DNA of 40,736 nt from contig JAQGDQ010002378.1 of NCBI GenBank assembly GCA_030141605.1, forward strand, positions 350,368-391,103, given 5' to 3'. This document shows, in pieces, positions 1-9,416 of the stretch; the stretch's first letter is position 1; every line of letters begins with the position of its first letter. Under the pieces are notes generated by a model. That model was not told the DNA's origin, searched no databases, and saw only the letters and a program-made list of their open reading frames with translations. The stretch is from Tubiluchus corallicola (lineage: Eukaryota; Priapulida; Priapulimorpha; Priapulimorphida; Tubiluchidae). A program made the position numbers and the translations under genes.

Positions 1-389
1 CATAAGTAGTATAGATGTTTTGCCTCTGGCCGATTTCCCCACCCCCCCCCCCTTTGGCTGCCCGGGGGGGTGGGGAAAAACACCCCTAAAAAAGTGCGAA
101 AATCCGCGAAAACCCCTAAAAAAGTGTGAAAACCCGTGTGAAAGTGCGCACGTGACCGAAATCGACGAAAAAGCGCGAAAAACAAAGAAAAACGAAGAAA
201 AGGCGTGTGAAACGAGGTAAAAATTTTGCAGTTTTTCCCACCCGCATGGCTTCATTTGGATCGAATGACCTTGAACTCTAGGTCACGTGACCAAAGTTCA
301 TTGACCCCTGGATGGCTTCTTTTTTGACACCCCATTTTAAACCGCGCAAAACCGCGCGAAAGCATGTGAAAGTGTGTGAAAGCACGTGA
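1..389. repeat. Left flank of the palindrome: GTGTGAAA-type short repeats
   Basis: No gene is seen. From about 85 the DNA is a string of degenerate short units of the type GTGTGAAAGT or GCGCGAAAAA. These continue to about 430, and the block ending in a GAAACG(A/T)GGTAAAAA motif occurs twice (about 205-225 and 425-442). The same short-repeat family closes the right arm of the palindrome (about 3300-3356, inverted). It is therefore probably the terminal zone of the palindromic element rather than host unique DNA. The outer boundary cannot be placed. Confidence 0.5.
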
Positions 390-730
390 AAGTGTGTGAA
401 AGTGCACGAAAGTGTGTGAAAGTGTGTGAAACGTGGTAAAAAGCGCCTCAAACGAAGAAAAAGGGAGAAGTGGAGTTCCCGCCGAGGACTAATTAGTGCT
501 AATTGGCGCTAATTGGGGAGCCCCTGCCACCCCTCCGCCGCATGCAAACGTCCGTCCCGGGGGTCGGGGACCCCCCCTGCAACCCACCCCTCCGTCGCGT
601 GGAATCGTCCATTGCAGGCAATGAGGGAAATCTTCCCCCCCCCACTCGCGCAGTGCCGGCCCTTTTCCGCGACCACTTCTCTCTCTCGGGTGCCCTCCCT
701 TTTCCGCGACCACTTCTCTCGCGGGTTTAG

Positions 731-772
<42 letters not shown>
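731..772. repeat. (GT)n microsatellite in left arm
   Basis: About 21 GT units with one interruption. The mirrored CA tract in the right arm (about 2972-3008) is shorter and differently interrupted, so the two arms have evolved separately. Confidence 0.9.
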
Positions 773-774
<2 letters not shown>

Positions 775-826
775 GGAGATTTATTTCAAACGCCAAAGTT
801 CGATAAATGCATTTTCACAAATCTTT

Positions 827-832
827 TTTATT
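827..832 (-). terminator. AATAAA signal, left-arm TBP-like gene
   Basis: AATAAA on the minus strand, about 145 nt past the stop at 977. It is conserved at the mirrored position in the right arm. Confidence 0.45.
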
Positions 833-976
833 GATGGATTACAAAAAATTTTTTTTACATTTTTTATGCAAAATACATACGTGCTAAAACTAGATTATTA
901 TTATTATGGTGACATGATAGTTCTACATTTTACGTTTTTTTCGCAAATTACACAAATTATGCAAATTACAGTAAAA

Positions 977-1789
977 CTACACTAATGACGACGAGCGAGT
1001 ACATGGATTGTCGTCGTCGTCGTCGATGTGATACAGACAAACGTTATTGTTGTTAAAAACGAATTCGTTAAATTTGCGGAAAACGCGAGAGAAATCCTCG
1101 ACCTTTGTCCCGCCCATCATTATTATGCTTCCGGTGTGAAAAATGTTCAGAGTAATTTGCTCGCATTTGCAAGTTAGTTTGGGAAATAGTTCCACTTCGT
1201 AAAACACTTCTCTAAAAGAATGCGTCGAAGGACGAACGAGTTCTTCGTACAGTGCACCCAGTTTCAATCTGCAGCGAATTTTGGCTCTGGCGGTGATGGT
1301 GCGAATTGCGATCCCGTCGGCGGGCGTCAGTCCGAGACCTTTCGAGAGTTCTTCGATCGCATTGCGTAGTACTTTTTCCTCCGAAAAACCGTTGGCCACC
1401 ACGGAGCCGGAGGCAAAAATCATCAGCGTCCCGCCCAGTCGCTTTAGCAGAAGCATTTGCGGTTTTCTTTCGTAGCGTCTTCCGCCCGTTCTCCGCCGGA
1501 GTTCGTTCAGATCGAAGCGCTGCGAGAACGAAGCCGTGGCGACGATGTTGACCGTTTGGACTGACACGTTAGAACATAGTTGGCAATCGTTTCGGACGCC
1601 CGAACCGCTCTGCCTCGTCCGTTGCTCTGCCAACGTATGGCGGGCGGCGGGTGGTCGCTTTCCAGATCCTCTACGCGTATGACCACGCGATTTTTGGGGA
1701 GATGTTTTTTGACGAAATCGTACATCTCTGCTCCCTTGACGTAGGTGATCCGCTGACACACGATTTTCCAACATCGCTTCCATCCTCAC
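977..1789 (-). pseudogene. TBP-like gene, left-arm copy, 5' truncated
   Basis: The reading frame encodes a two-repeat TBP fold between about 1552 and 1055. Repeat 1 contains NIVATASF and IFASGSVV. Repeat 2 contains ELFPKL and IFHTGSIIMMGGTK. These line up with the matching strands of eukaryotic TBP, including three of the four DNA-intercalating phenylalanines; the first repeat-1 position has no Phe. An acidic DDDDD tail and a stop at 977-979 follow. The region upstream of 1552 is open in this frame, but its protein-like content (RITYVKGAEMYDF) lies in another frame, giving a frame break shared with the right-arm copy. Homology to the other arm stops at 1757, so the N-terminus is missing. The protein would be expected to bind promoter DNA in the nucleus if functional. 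Origin (virus or mobile element versus host retrocopy) is inferred, not shown. Confidence 0.7.
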
Positions 1790-1820
1790 ACGAGGTGTAT
1801 CAGCTGATTAAATTTTCATT

Positions 1821-2836
1821 ATTAATTTTCTAGCATTTCAAATACCAAAACTTGTTTGGAATCGCGTTCCCCAGCACAAGCGATCCACCTACAACTACCT
1901 AATCAGACACATACACGGCATCTCGTGGGAGGAGGGAATGATCGAGTACGCAGAATTGGAAAACATTCTACGACAGACCACCAGAGGCAGGATCACCTAC
2001 GTCAAGGGAGCAGAGATGTACGATTTCGTCAAAAAACATCTCCCCAAAAATCGCGTGGTCATACGCGTAGAGGATCTGGAAAGTGAGCACCCGCCGCCCG
2101 CCATACGTTGGCAGAGCAACGGACGAGGCAGAGCGGTTCGGGCGTCCGAAACGATTGCCAACTACGTTCTAACGTGTCAGTCCAAACGGTCAACATCGTC
2201 GCCACGGCTTCGTTCTCGCAGCGCTTCGATCTGAACGAACTCCGGCGGAGAACGGGCGGAAGACGCTACGAAAGAAAACCGCAAATGCTTCTGCTAAAGC
2301 GACTGGGCGGGACACTGATGATTTTTGCCTCCGGCTCCGTGGTGGCCAACGGTTTTTCGGAGGAAAAAGTACTACGCAATGCGATCGAAGAACTCTCGAA
2401 AGGTCTCGGACTGACGCCCGCCGACGGGATCGCAATTCGCACCATCACCGCCAGAGCCAAAATTCACTGCAGATTGAAACTGGGTGCACTGTACGAAGAA
2501 CTCGTTCGTCCTTCGACGCATTCTTTTAGAGAAGTGTTTTACGAAGTGGAACTATTTCCCAAACTAACTTGCAAATGCGAGCAAATTACTCTGAACATTT
2601 TTCACACCGAAAGCATAATAATGATGGGCGGGACAAAGGTCGAGGATTTCTCTCGCGTTTTCCGCAAATTTAACGAATTCGTTTTTAACAACAATAACGT
2701 TTGTCTGTATCACATCGACGACGACGACGACAATCCATGTACTCGCTCGTCGTCATTAGTGTATTTTACTGTAATTTGCATAATTTGTGTAATTTGCGAA
2801 AAAAACGTAAAATGTAGAACTATCATGTCACCATAA
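1821..2836 (+). pseudogene. TBP-like gene, right-arm copy, with frame break
   Basis: This is the longer copy. An N-terminal segment is open in one frame from about 1821, through ISWEEGMIEYAELENIL in the single-copy spacer and RITYVKGAEMYDF and GRGRAVRASETIANYV in the arm. It ends at the stop near 2234. The TBP-fold segment, about 2189-2690, lies in the -1 frame relative to it and overlaps it. Compared with the left copy, IFHTGSII reads IFHTESII, changing a glycine conserved in TBP. A 1-bp loss near 2765 removes the stop, so the frame runs on to 2836. A TTTTCTAG sequence at 1825-1832 could be a splice acceptor. The N-terminal segment resembles no family I recognise. A frameshift, an intron or two separate overlapping genes are all possible. 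Confidence 0.65.
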
Positions 2837-2909
2837 TAATAATAATAATCTAGTTTTAGCACGTATGTATTTTGCATAAAAAATGTAAAAAAAATTTTTG
2901 TAATCCATC

Positions 2910-2915
2910 AATAAA
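2910..2915 (+). terminator. AATAAA signal, right-arm TBP-like gene
   Basis: AATAAA on the plus strand, downstream of the right-arm frame. It mirrors 827-832. Confidence 0.45.
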
Positions 2916-3360
2916 AAAGATTTGTGAAAATGCATTTATCGAACTTTGGCGTTTGAAATAAATCTCCACAAGCACACACACACGCACACACACACACACA
3001 CACACACATCTAAACCCGCGAGAGAAGTGGTCGCGGAAAAGGGAGGGCACCCGAGAGAGAGAGAAGTGGTCGCGGAAAAGGGCCGGCACTGCGCGAGTGG
3101 CGGGAAAAAGATTTCCCTCATTGCCTGCAGTGGACGATTCCACGCGACGGAGGGGTGGGTTGCAGGGGGGGTCCCCGACCCCCGGGACGGACGTTTGCAT
3201 GCGGCGGAGGGATGGCAGGGGCTCCCCAATTAGCGCCAATTAGCACTAATTAGTCCTCGGCGGGAACTCCACTTCTCCCTTTTTCTTCGTTTGAGGCGCT
3301 TTTTACCTCGTTTCACACACTTTCACGCACTTTCACACGCTTTCATGCGCTTTCACACTG

Positions 3361-3762
3361 GTGACCACAGTGAGATGTGTGGTGAAACCAGGCCATGGCT
3401 GGGCAATGAATGCCAGGTGACCACAGTGAGGTGCGTGGCAAAAGCACGCCATGGCTGGGCAGTGAATGCCAAGTGACCACAGTGAGATGTGTGGTGAAAG
3501 CACGCCATGGCTGGGCAGTGAATGCCGGGTGGCCACAGTGAGATTGTAGTGAAACCACGCCATGGCCAGGCAGTGAATGCCAGGTGACCACAGTGAGATG
3601 TGTGGCAAAAGCACGCCATGGCTGGGCAGTGAATGCCAGGTGACCACAGTGAGATGTGTGGTGAAAGCACGCCATAGCTGGGCAGTGAATGCCAGGTGAC
3701 CACAGAGAGATGTGTGATGAAACCATGCCATGGCTGGGCAGTGAATGCCAGGTGACCACAGG
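3361..3762. repeat. 56-bp tandem repeat, about 7 copies
   Basis: The unit begins CCACAGTGAGATGTGTGG and contains GCCATGGCTGGGCAGTGAAT. Copies start at 3365, 3421 and 3477 and continue with small variations to about 3762. The array abuts the right end of the palindrome and is absent at its left end. Long open frames here come from the repeat and are not genes. Confidence 0.9.
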
Positions 3763-4034
3763 TTTAAGTGACCACTATGGGGTGGCTTGACTCGCCTTAC
3801 GATTAACGAATTTGGGTTTTTACACATGGCCTGCTTCATAATTCACACAATAAATGCAAATCATAATTAAAACGGCTAGTAACAACACTAAACGGAACTC
3901 CGGTGAATCGCTAAGTTTGACTCATCTATTATTGGGTGCTGTAACGAAGTCAGACTTTTTACCCGGAGGAAACGAGTAACGACCCTATCAGCAACTTGCA
4001 GACCAACATTCAAAAAGGTCTTCTCAATGTCCCC
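3763..4034. other. Non-coding stretch
   Basis: No coding potential, RNA gene or recognisable repeat was seen between the 56-bp array and the dispersed repeat that begins near 4035. Confidence 0.5.
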
Positions 4035-4500
<466 letters not shown>

Positions 4501-4501
<1 letters not shown>

Positions 4502-5139
4502 ATGATCCAGCTTCCTATTTTAATTCAAGCCTGATAAAAGAAGAGATCTGTCAAGTATTACTTTTATGCAGCGAAACTTCTTAGTTAAGAAATGACTTTT
4601 TTGGGCATTCAAAGAATCTTATTGCCAAGACGCTCAAATTTGTCGAAATTTTATGAAATTGGACATGGCATATTAGTGCCTACTATCGTTTAAATCATAG
4701 CACCAGGATAACTTTGTTACATCAACACAATCAACACGTGTGATTTGTACCTTTTGAAGAAAATGTTATAAATTCGCCAATCCGTAACTGCACAAAATGT
4801 ACACAATAGACATGTGTAAGCAGTTAATCTGTTTGTGTCTTTACCACACTCTTGCAAATATTGTATTTGTATGTTTTCTGCCAACGTGTTTTATATTATA
4901 CTGTTTTTATTTTACACTGTATTTTACTACTGGGTGTGAATAAAATAAATAAAATAAAAATCAAAATGGCCGAACAATAACATATTGAAGACAATAAAAA
5001 ATCTGTTAGTGGTCACCATCATTTGCCCACTGTGCGTTTTCATACTCAACCTCATATTTTTTCTAACTGATATTCTATTTTAACTATAACTGAAACAACT
5101 ATGATTGCTAAGCTCTCAAGTTGAAACTTGTGTTTTTAG
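4501..5139. other. Intronic/intergenic DNA with a LINE-like A-rich 3' tail
   Basis: No exon is seen upstream of 5140, so the TTL catalytic-domain exons are not here. About 4850-4975 ends in TGTGAATAAAATAAATAAAA, which resembles the A-rich tail of a non-LTR element or SINE, but no body is recognisable. The rest is AT-rich and featureless. Confidence 0.35.
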
Positions 5140-5262
5140 TTTCTATCCTGCGGATGACGTGAGTAACGGACAAATTGTTCAGGACGCTTTCAATATGGCA
5201 GGATTTCGAATACCTGTAAGGTCAACCCACAAAAAATCGCAACCTCTGCGTTCTCGCCAAAG
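5140..5262 (+). CDS. TTLL4/5-like tubulin polyglutamylase, exon a (partial gene)
   Basis: Exon bounded by TGTTTTTAG and a GTAAAAG donor, entered in phase 2 and left in phase 2. It encodes GQIVQDAFNMAGFRIP, which corresponds to the stretch just after the TTL catalytic domain in TTLL4/TTLL5 proteins (pattern K/NGQ-I--D---LAGF--P). Those enzymes ligate glutamate side chains onto tubulin tails. The upstream exons carrying the ATP-grasp-type catalytic core were not found in the window. They may lie beyond the left edge, with the palindromic element inside the intervening intron, or this may be a partial copy of the gene. Confidence 0.7.
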
Positions 5263-5750
5263 GTAAAAGACTTTAAAAGACTTCTGTTTTCTGGGGAGCA
5301 AGAAATTTTACTTATATTCTGTGACGTGTTGTTATTTATGGTTTATATTTTTATGTTTGTGCTCACTAAGGTTTCCTCTCACTGTTTTTAGCGGGCAAGC
5401 CACGAGGCGTTACATTCTCTAGACTTATCATGGCAGCAGTCTTTGTGAATAAACAGATTAATAAGGAAGAAAGATTAATGTTAAATCTTCTATAAAGTTT
5501 CTAACAAAGTTACAAATGTAGCCAAGACGGTACATATTCTGTAAGCACTCAAGTTTTAATGCTTACCTGTAGGAAACGTAAATTTTAAGAATTTTACAAC
5601 TTTACAATATAACTTACTGACTGAAATCGGATATTTGTGGATCGAGTATGGGTTGCGTTTGGGTGCTTGTTTGCCTGCTTGTAAGGCCAAAGTATTTTCT
5701 ATGCAGTAAGTAGCTAGAGTTCTTTGTTATTTAACAACTTTTTTATTTAG
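5263..5750 (+). other. TTLL intron a-b
   Basis: Begins GTAAAAG and ends TTTTATTTAG. An acceptor-like TTTTTAG near 5391 is followed by a frame that closes quickly if joined in phase, so no extra exon is called. Confidence 0.55.
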
Positions 5751-5868
5751 CAATTCCTCATGTCTCCCAGAAGCAGGTCCGATGCTGCCAAAGTCACTTC
5801 TGGACTGTGGACTTTCGGCAGAAGAGAAAGCAAAACGGTTATATTTCACGACGGCTGCATCTGAAGAG
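5751..5868 (+). CDS. TTLL4/5-like tubulin polyglutamylase, exon b
   Basis: Entered in phase 2, matching the end of exon a, and left in phase 0 at a GTATGTC donor. It encodes a Ser/Pro/Leu-rich linker followed by GLSAEEKAKRLYFTTAASEE. Family members have a low-complexity linker followed by an E/K-rich helix at this position. The exact phase match to both neighbours is the main support. Confidence 0.68.
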
Positions 5869-6265
5869 GTATGTCAACTAAACTACCTGGATTAACTAAT
5901 TGATTAATGCGGTCTTTTCACACTGAGTTCAGTCCAGGAGTCGAGTTTGACCTAAGTATGTATTTAGATAGCAGCTTATATAAGGTCAAAGGTCAAATCA
6001 ATGGTGAGGTGTCAAAACCACAGTCAATGACTTGGGCCAACAATATTTTCTTATGTGACATGAATATGCCTAAAACAACTACATCTGATTGGCTGATGGT
6101 TAATACACCAAATCTGACTGCCTGATGCCTAAAACAACTACATTTGATTGGCTGATGGTTAATACACCAAATCTGACTGGCTGATGGTTAATATCACCTA
6201 ATCTTTTCTTACCTCGAAGATTTGCGATTGGCAGTTTGTTATGCACTTGAATTTGATTTTTCCAG
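5869..6265 (+). other. TTLL intron b-c with a 58-bp direct duplication
   Basis: Begins GTATGTC and ends TTTTTCCAG. It contains two adjacent copies of a 58-bp unit starting ATGCCTAAAACAACTACAT (about 6066 and 6124). The frame at 5907-6125 covers this duplication and is not a gene. Confidence 0.6.
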
Positions 6266-6476
6266 GAGATACAAACTCACATCCTAGATGAGCTAACACC
6301 AGCAGATGTTCGTGAACTTGTAGAAGCTGAAGACGAATTTTCCAGGAGAGGAAGTTTCCAAAGAATCTTTCCCAGTCCTACATCTCACAAGTACTTGAAG
6401 TATTTTGAAGAAAAACGATACAGTAACTTACTACTAGATGCTTGGACGCAGAAGTACCACAATGACCATGAAAAAG
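6266..6476 (+). CDS. TTLL4/5-like tubulin polyglutamylase, exon c (diagnostic block)
   Basis: Entered in phase 0 and left in phase 1 at GTAGGAG. It encodes the most conserved block after the catalytic domain of TTLL4/5: LTPADVRELVEAEDEFSRRG, then QRIFPSPTSHKYLKYFE, then RYSNLLLDAWTQKYH. The combination LTP-DVR, EDEFSRRG, RIFPS and KY-KFFE--RY-N is characteristic of this subfamily. This exon makes the family assignment confident. TTLL4 versus TTLL5 is not resolved. Confidence 0.88.
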
Positions 6477-6963
6477 GTAGGAGAACTTTGGCTTTTAGAA
6501 ACAAATAAAAAGTTGCTTGCCAAGAATAGCAGAAACCGGTAGGAAGGGATTTCCATGACTTTCCCATGGGATATGGCACTCTTGGGAAAATCACAGGGAT
6601 TGCAGTGCTCATAATAATAAAAATAACGGCTTAAGACGTGGATAAAAAATTTAAATGAACTCATTTAAAATTTTACAATACAATATTTCGAGTTCCTCTT
6701 TAAATGACGTCACACATTCAATTCATTTTAAGAAGTCGAAATTTACTATGTAAAATTTTTAATTAAATCAATTTAAATTTCATGTTCATCTCTTAATTAA
6801 GCAATAGATTTTTTATTATTAAAGAGCTAGCATGTCTTAAAGTCGCTAAAATCTGTGTTTATATATTCGTAACTTGTTTATCACTTCCTTATCGATAGCA
6901 AACACCTGTAAACAATTTAAAAACACAACCTGCAGGTGTACATGTATACAAATTCCGTTTTAG
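6477..6963 (+). other. TTLL intron c-d
   Basis: AT-rich, with no exon or repeat of note. It ends CCGTTTTAG. Confidence 0.5.
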
Positions 6964-7040
6964 GTTGGCAGTTGTTAGAATCACATTGCAAGGAGAGAAT
7001 CCACATCCAGAACCAACCTTGGCGTTGCGACAAACACTGA
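6964..7040 (+). CDS. TTLL4/5-like tubulin polyglutamylase, C-terminal exon
   Basis: Entered in phase 1, matching exon c. It encodes WQLLESHCKERIH and then a short tail to TGA at 7038-7040. The K-G--LL---C-K--H pattern matches the segment that follows the KYH block in TTLL4/5. An AATAAA lies 129 nt downstream, so this is probably the natural end of the gene. Family members often have longer tails, so the stop could also be a truncation. Confidence 0.65.
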
Positions 7041-7168
7041 TGATGATGATACTGATTGTAATGTTGAATTACTGATGATGATGATACTGATTGTAATGTT
7101 GAATTACTGATGATGACGACAATCATTACTACTTGCGTTCTTTCCAGCTTTAATTTTGTTTTTGATCC

Positions 7169-7174
7169 AATAAA
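7169..7174 (+). terminator. AATAAA signal, TTLL gene
   Basis: First AATAAA after the stop at 7038-7040. The stretch before it contains two copies of a TGATGATGATGATACTGATTG unit (about 7038 and 7073). Confidence 0.5.
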
Positions 7175-7289
7175 CACACGAACGCAATATAGGCCAAGTA
7201 AACTAAAAGCATCAAAAAGTTCTGCACCTGCACTAGGAAACGAACTCAAGGCTTCTGATTTCCTCTGGTTAGTCCTAACAGCAGGGTCT

Positions 7290-7910
7290 GCTTAGTAGAG
7301 TAGTCATTTAAAGGAAGAAAGATGATTTTTCATATACTATCCCATTTTAAGTCTGATAAAAAGTATACATTTTAACACGATTAATATTTCAGATAATTAG
7401 ATAATAGATTAAAAACTTAATTAACAGCAGGCAAGCCCAACTGGTGATGACATCACAAACTAACATAATTTTCAACAGCAAAAATATTCCATGAGTGTGT
7501 TGCATGTGTTTGTGAACGCAAAAATTAAGTACAGTGCTACTGAAAGATATTCAGTGTGTTGTACTAAAACTAGGTAAGATTTAAGATAAAAATTCAATTT
7601 TGAAATTCACCACTGTGCTCACGCATGAGCTGTCGAACGTGTGTAGCTCATCAGAAACTAGCATATCTGGAGCTGAGAGGTACATCACCTGTTTTTTTGC
7701 AATGCCTTTCCAAAATGCAGGCAGTAGTGCCCGTCTAAACAACGAAGAACTAGTGGCGCAATTGTTTGCGTGGTAATAATTCTTTCACGTAAGTCATTTT
7801 TGAAAAAAATGTTTCCTTTCAATATTTTAAAGGGTAGATTGTTTTGACCTTCACTTTAACAGTTGGTCCAGTTATCAGTCAAACTAATCCATTCATTCAC
7901 TAAGCTTTGA
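7290..7910 (+). repeat. Dispersed repeat family P, partial copy
   Basis: Blocks at about 7330-7500 (including TGATGACATCACAAACTAAC) and about 7826-7880 recur, diverged and in the same order, at 35.7-36.6 kb. No coding potential is seen. Confidence 0.55.
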
Positions 7911-8375
7911 CTTGAAAGTCCGAGACTTCTGGGAAGTTTTTAATGTTCACGAAAAATATTAGTAATATTAAGGACTTGGTAATAAAAGTGCTTCGTGTAA
8001 TTAGTAAAATCACGCCTTTTCTTCCACCAGTGACGTCATTCATTAGCTGCAGAAAAACAGCACACTGTCAATTTCCGGCAAAAGCATAAAAGTTTTTTTA
8101 CAAAAATTGAACTTTCTGAAATTTCAAGTTTACCTCTGTAATTTCACGTCAAAACTAAAATGTGTTCTTATTTCTTACAATCAGGTACAGCATCTATTTC
8201 TCTACATCACGAGATTTAGGCTCTGTTGCTCATCTAACTAGTGAACGGCGAAACCAGTGCGCTCGTATAGATACGTGCAACAGCCAAACCAAACAGCGCA
8301 AACGCGAAATTTAACTTTTATGGTAATAATTCTTTTCTTTCATGTAAGCCATTTCTAAAAGAATATATTATATAT
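7911..8375. other. Intergenic DNA
   Basis: No gene. A short TGGTAATAATTCTTT-containing block near 7771 recurs near 8320, which suggests a small direct duplication. A TA-rich tract lies at about 8365-8388. Confidence 0.4.
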
Positions 8376-8387
8376 ATATATATATAT

Positions 8388-8722
8388 TAGATCATTTTTC
8401 ACCACGGTTAGATCATTTTGCACCATGGTTAGATCATTTTTCACCATGGTTCGATCATTTCGCACCAACGATTAGGTCATTTTTCACCATGGTTAGATCA
8501 TTTGGCACCAATGATTAGATCAATTTGCACCAGGTTAGACCATTTTGGCCCGTGGTTAGGTCATTTCTCACCACGGTTAGATCATTTTGCACCATGGCTA
8601 GATCATTTGGCACCAATGATTAGATCAATTTGCACCAGGTTAGACCATTTTGGCATTTTGATCTCACAACGGTTAGATCATTTTGCACCATGGTTAGATC
8701 ACATGGCACCATGGTTTAAGAA
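8388..8722. repeat. 21-bp tandem repeat, imperfect
   Basis: Degenerate copies of a unit such as GTTAGATCATTTTGCACCATG. Because 21 is a multiple of 3, one frame stays open with a 7-residue period (RLDHFAPW type). This is not taken as a gene. Confidence 0.85.
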
Positions 8723-8741
8723 GGGACCTGCTTTCACTTAA

Positions 8742-9179
8742 GGAAAGGTAATATGGGGTACAGCAGCAAAGACTGCACTGCATGACATGTCATAGCGCTA
8801 TTGGTACGATGTGTGCGAAATAACCGCACAAATAAAAAGCAAGCTTACAGCATCTCATTTTGAATATTTACTAATTTTAAACAGGACACTGACTGGTCAG
8901 ACAAACACGCAACACCCAGCCGAAACACGGCTGGTACAGTAAGTACAGAACAATAATAAGGAAATGCATGATCTAGAAGTTATCAAACACCATTAAGTGT
9001 ATAATTATGAACGACATTATCACCGTTTTTATAAAACTCATATGTAGTCAGCACTCTCTTATGATGGGAAGTTTTGTAATGCATAATTAATGATATTATA
9101 AATGAAGTCTATTCTTTTAATTAACAAAGAGATTCATTTAATTAACAACAATAACTTAATCATCACAAGAAATCATCAA
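8742..9179. other. Intergenic DNA
   Basis: AT-rich, with no coding signal on either strand. The region is the gap between the convergent TTLL and WSC genes. Confidence 0.4.
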
Positions 9180-9416
9180 CAATGATAAACTATGTGTTTT
9201 GAAGTAAATCCCAAAAACTTTTATTTTAAATTCAATATTACAGAACAAATCAAATACGTGGCGATTTCTTCGCTTCCAATGAGTAGACTAAAAAACGTGC
9301 TCAATTCTGATTGGTTGACCTACTAAATGCATATAACGAAGCCAAGTTTTACAGGCAATTCTAAATAAGTACAACTTTAGATTAAAGGGCAAGCAGAGAG
9401 AAATCTTCCGAACACT
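9180..9416 (-). repeat. Dispersed repeat Q overlapping the 3' end of the WSC gene
   Basis: About 235 bp that recurs in the opposite orientation at about 35855-36065. Shared blocks include TTCGGAAGATTTCTCTCTGC, CTTGGCTTCGTTATATGCAT and CAATCAGAATTGAGCACG. On the minus strand it supplies the last codons, the stop and the 3' UTR of the WSC gene. Confidence 0.8.
9220..9225 (-). terminator. AATAAA signal, WSC gene
   Basis: AATAAA on the minus strand, about 150 nt past the stop and inside dispersed repeat Q. The other copy of Q has an uninterrupted A-run here, so the signal may have arisen after insertion. Confidence 0.45.

Larger units (their letters stand above)
390..3356. mobile_element. Large palindromic element, two ~1.37-kb inverted arms, each with a TBP-like gene
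   Basis: The left arm (about 390-1757) and right arm (about 1988-3356) are near-identical inverted copies around a spacer of about 230 bp. Each arm runs outward from the centre in this order: TBP-like coding region, AATAAA signal, CA/GT microsatellite, a GC-rich block containing two copies of a Ccttttccgcgaccact-type unit, an AATTAGCGCCAATTAG-type direct repeat, then GTGTGAAA repeats. The arms differ by scattered substitutions, a 1-bp indel at the stop codon and different microsatellite lengths. That argues against a simple read or assembly hairpin. The arms are GC-richer than their surroundings. The structure fits an internally deleted copy of a bigger element with long terminal inverted repeats. 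No transposase, polymerase or integrase remains, so the class is unknown. Confidence 0.75.

Noticed and set aside
1281-1551. Plus-strand frames across the left-arm TBP-like gene
   Set aside because: They are antisense shadows of the minus-strand coding region; the mirrored frames appear on the other strand in the right arm.
390-3356. Palindrome as a pure assembly or library hairpin artefact
   Set aside because: The arms differ by substitutions, an indel and microsatellite length, and the spacer is unique. An artefact would give identical arms. Long reads should still confirm it.
3333-3839. 168-residue minus-strand frame with repeated HSLPSHG-type peptides
   Set aside because: It follows the 56-bp tandem repeat, and all three frames are equally open, so there is no coding signal.
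5391-5500. Possible extra TTLL exon after TGTTTTTAG near 5391
   Set aside because: In the required phase it hits TAG within about 10 codons, whereas exon b joins exon a directly in phase.
5907-6125. 72-residue frame on the plus strand
   Set aside because: It lies in a TTLL intron and runs into a 58-bp direct duplication.
7110-7295. Possible further TTLL exon after the TTTCTTTCCAG at 7136-7146
   Set aside because: Joined in phase 1 it meets a stop within a few codons. The previous exon already ends in TGA, and an AATAAA lies inside this stretch.
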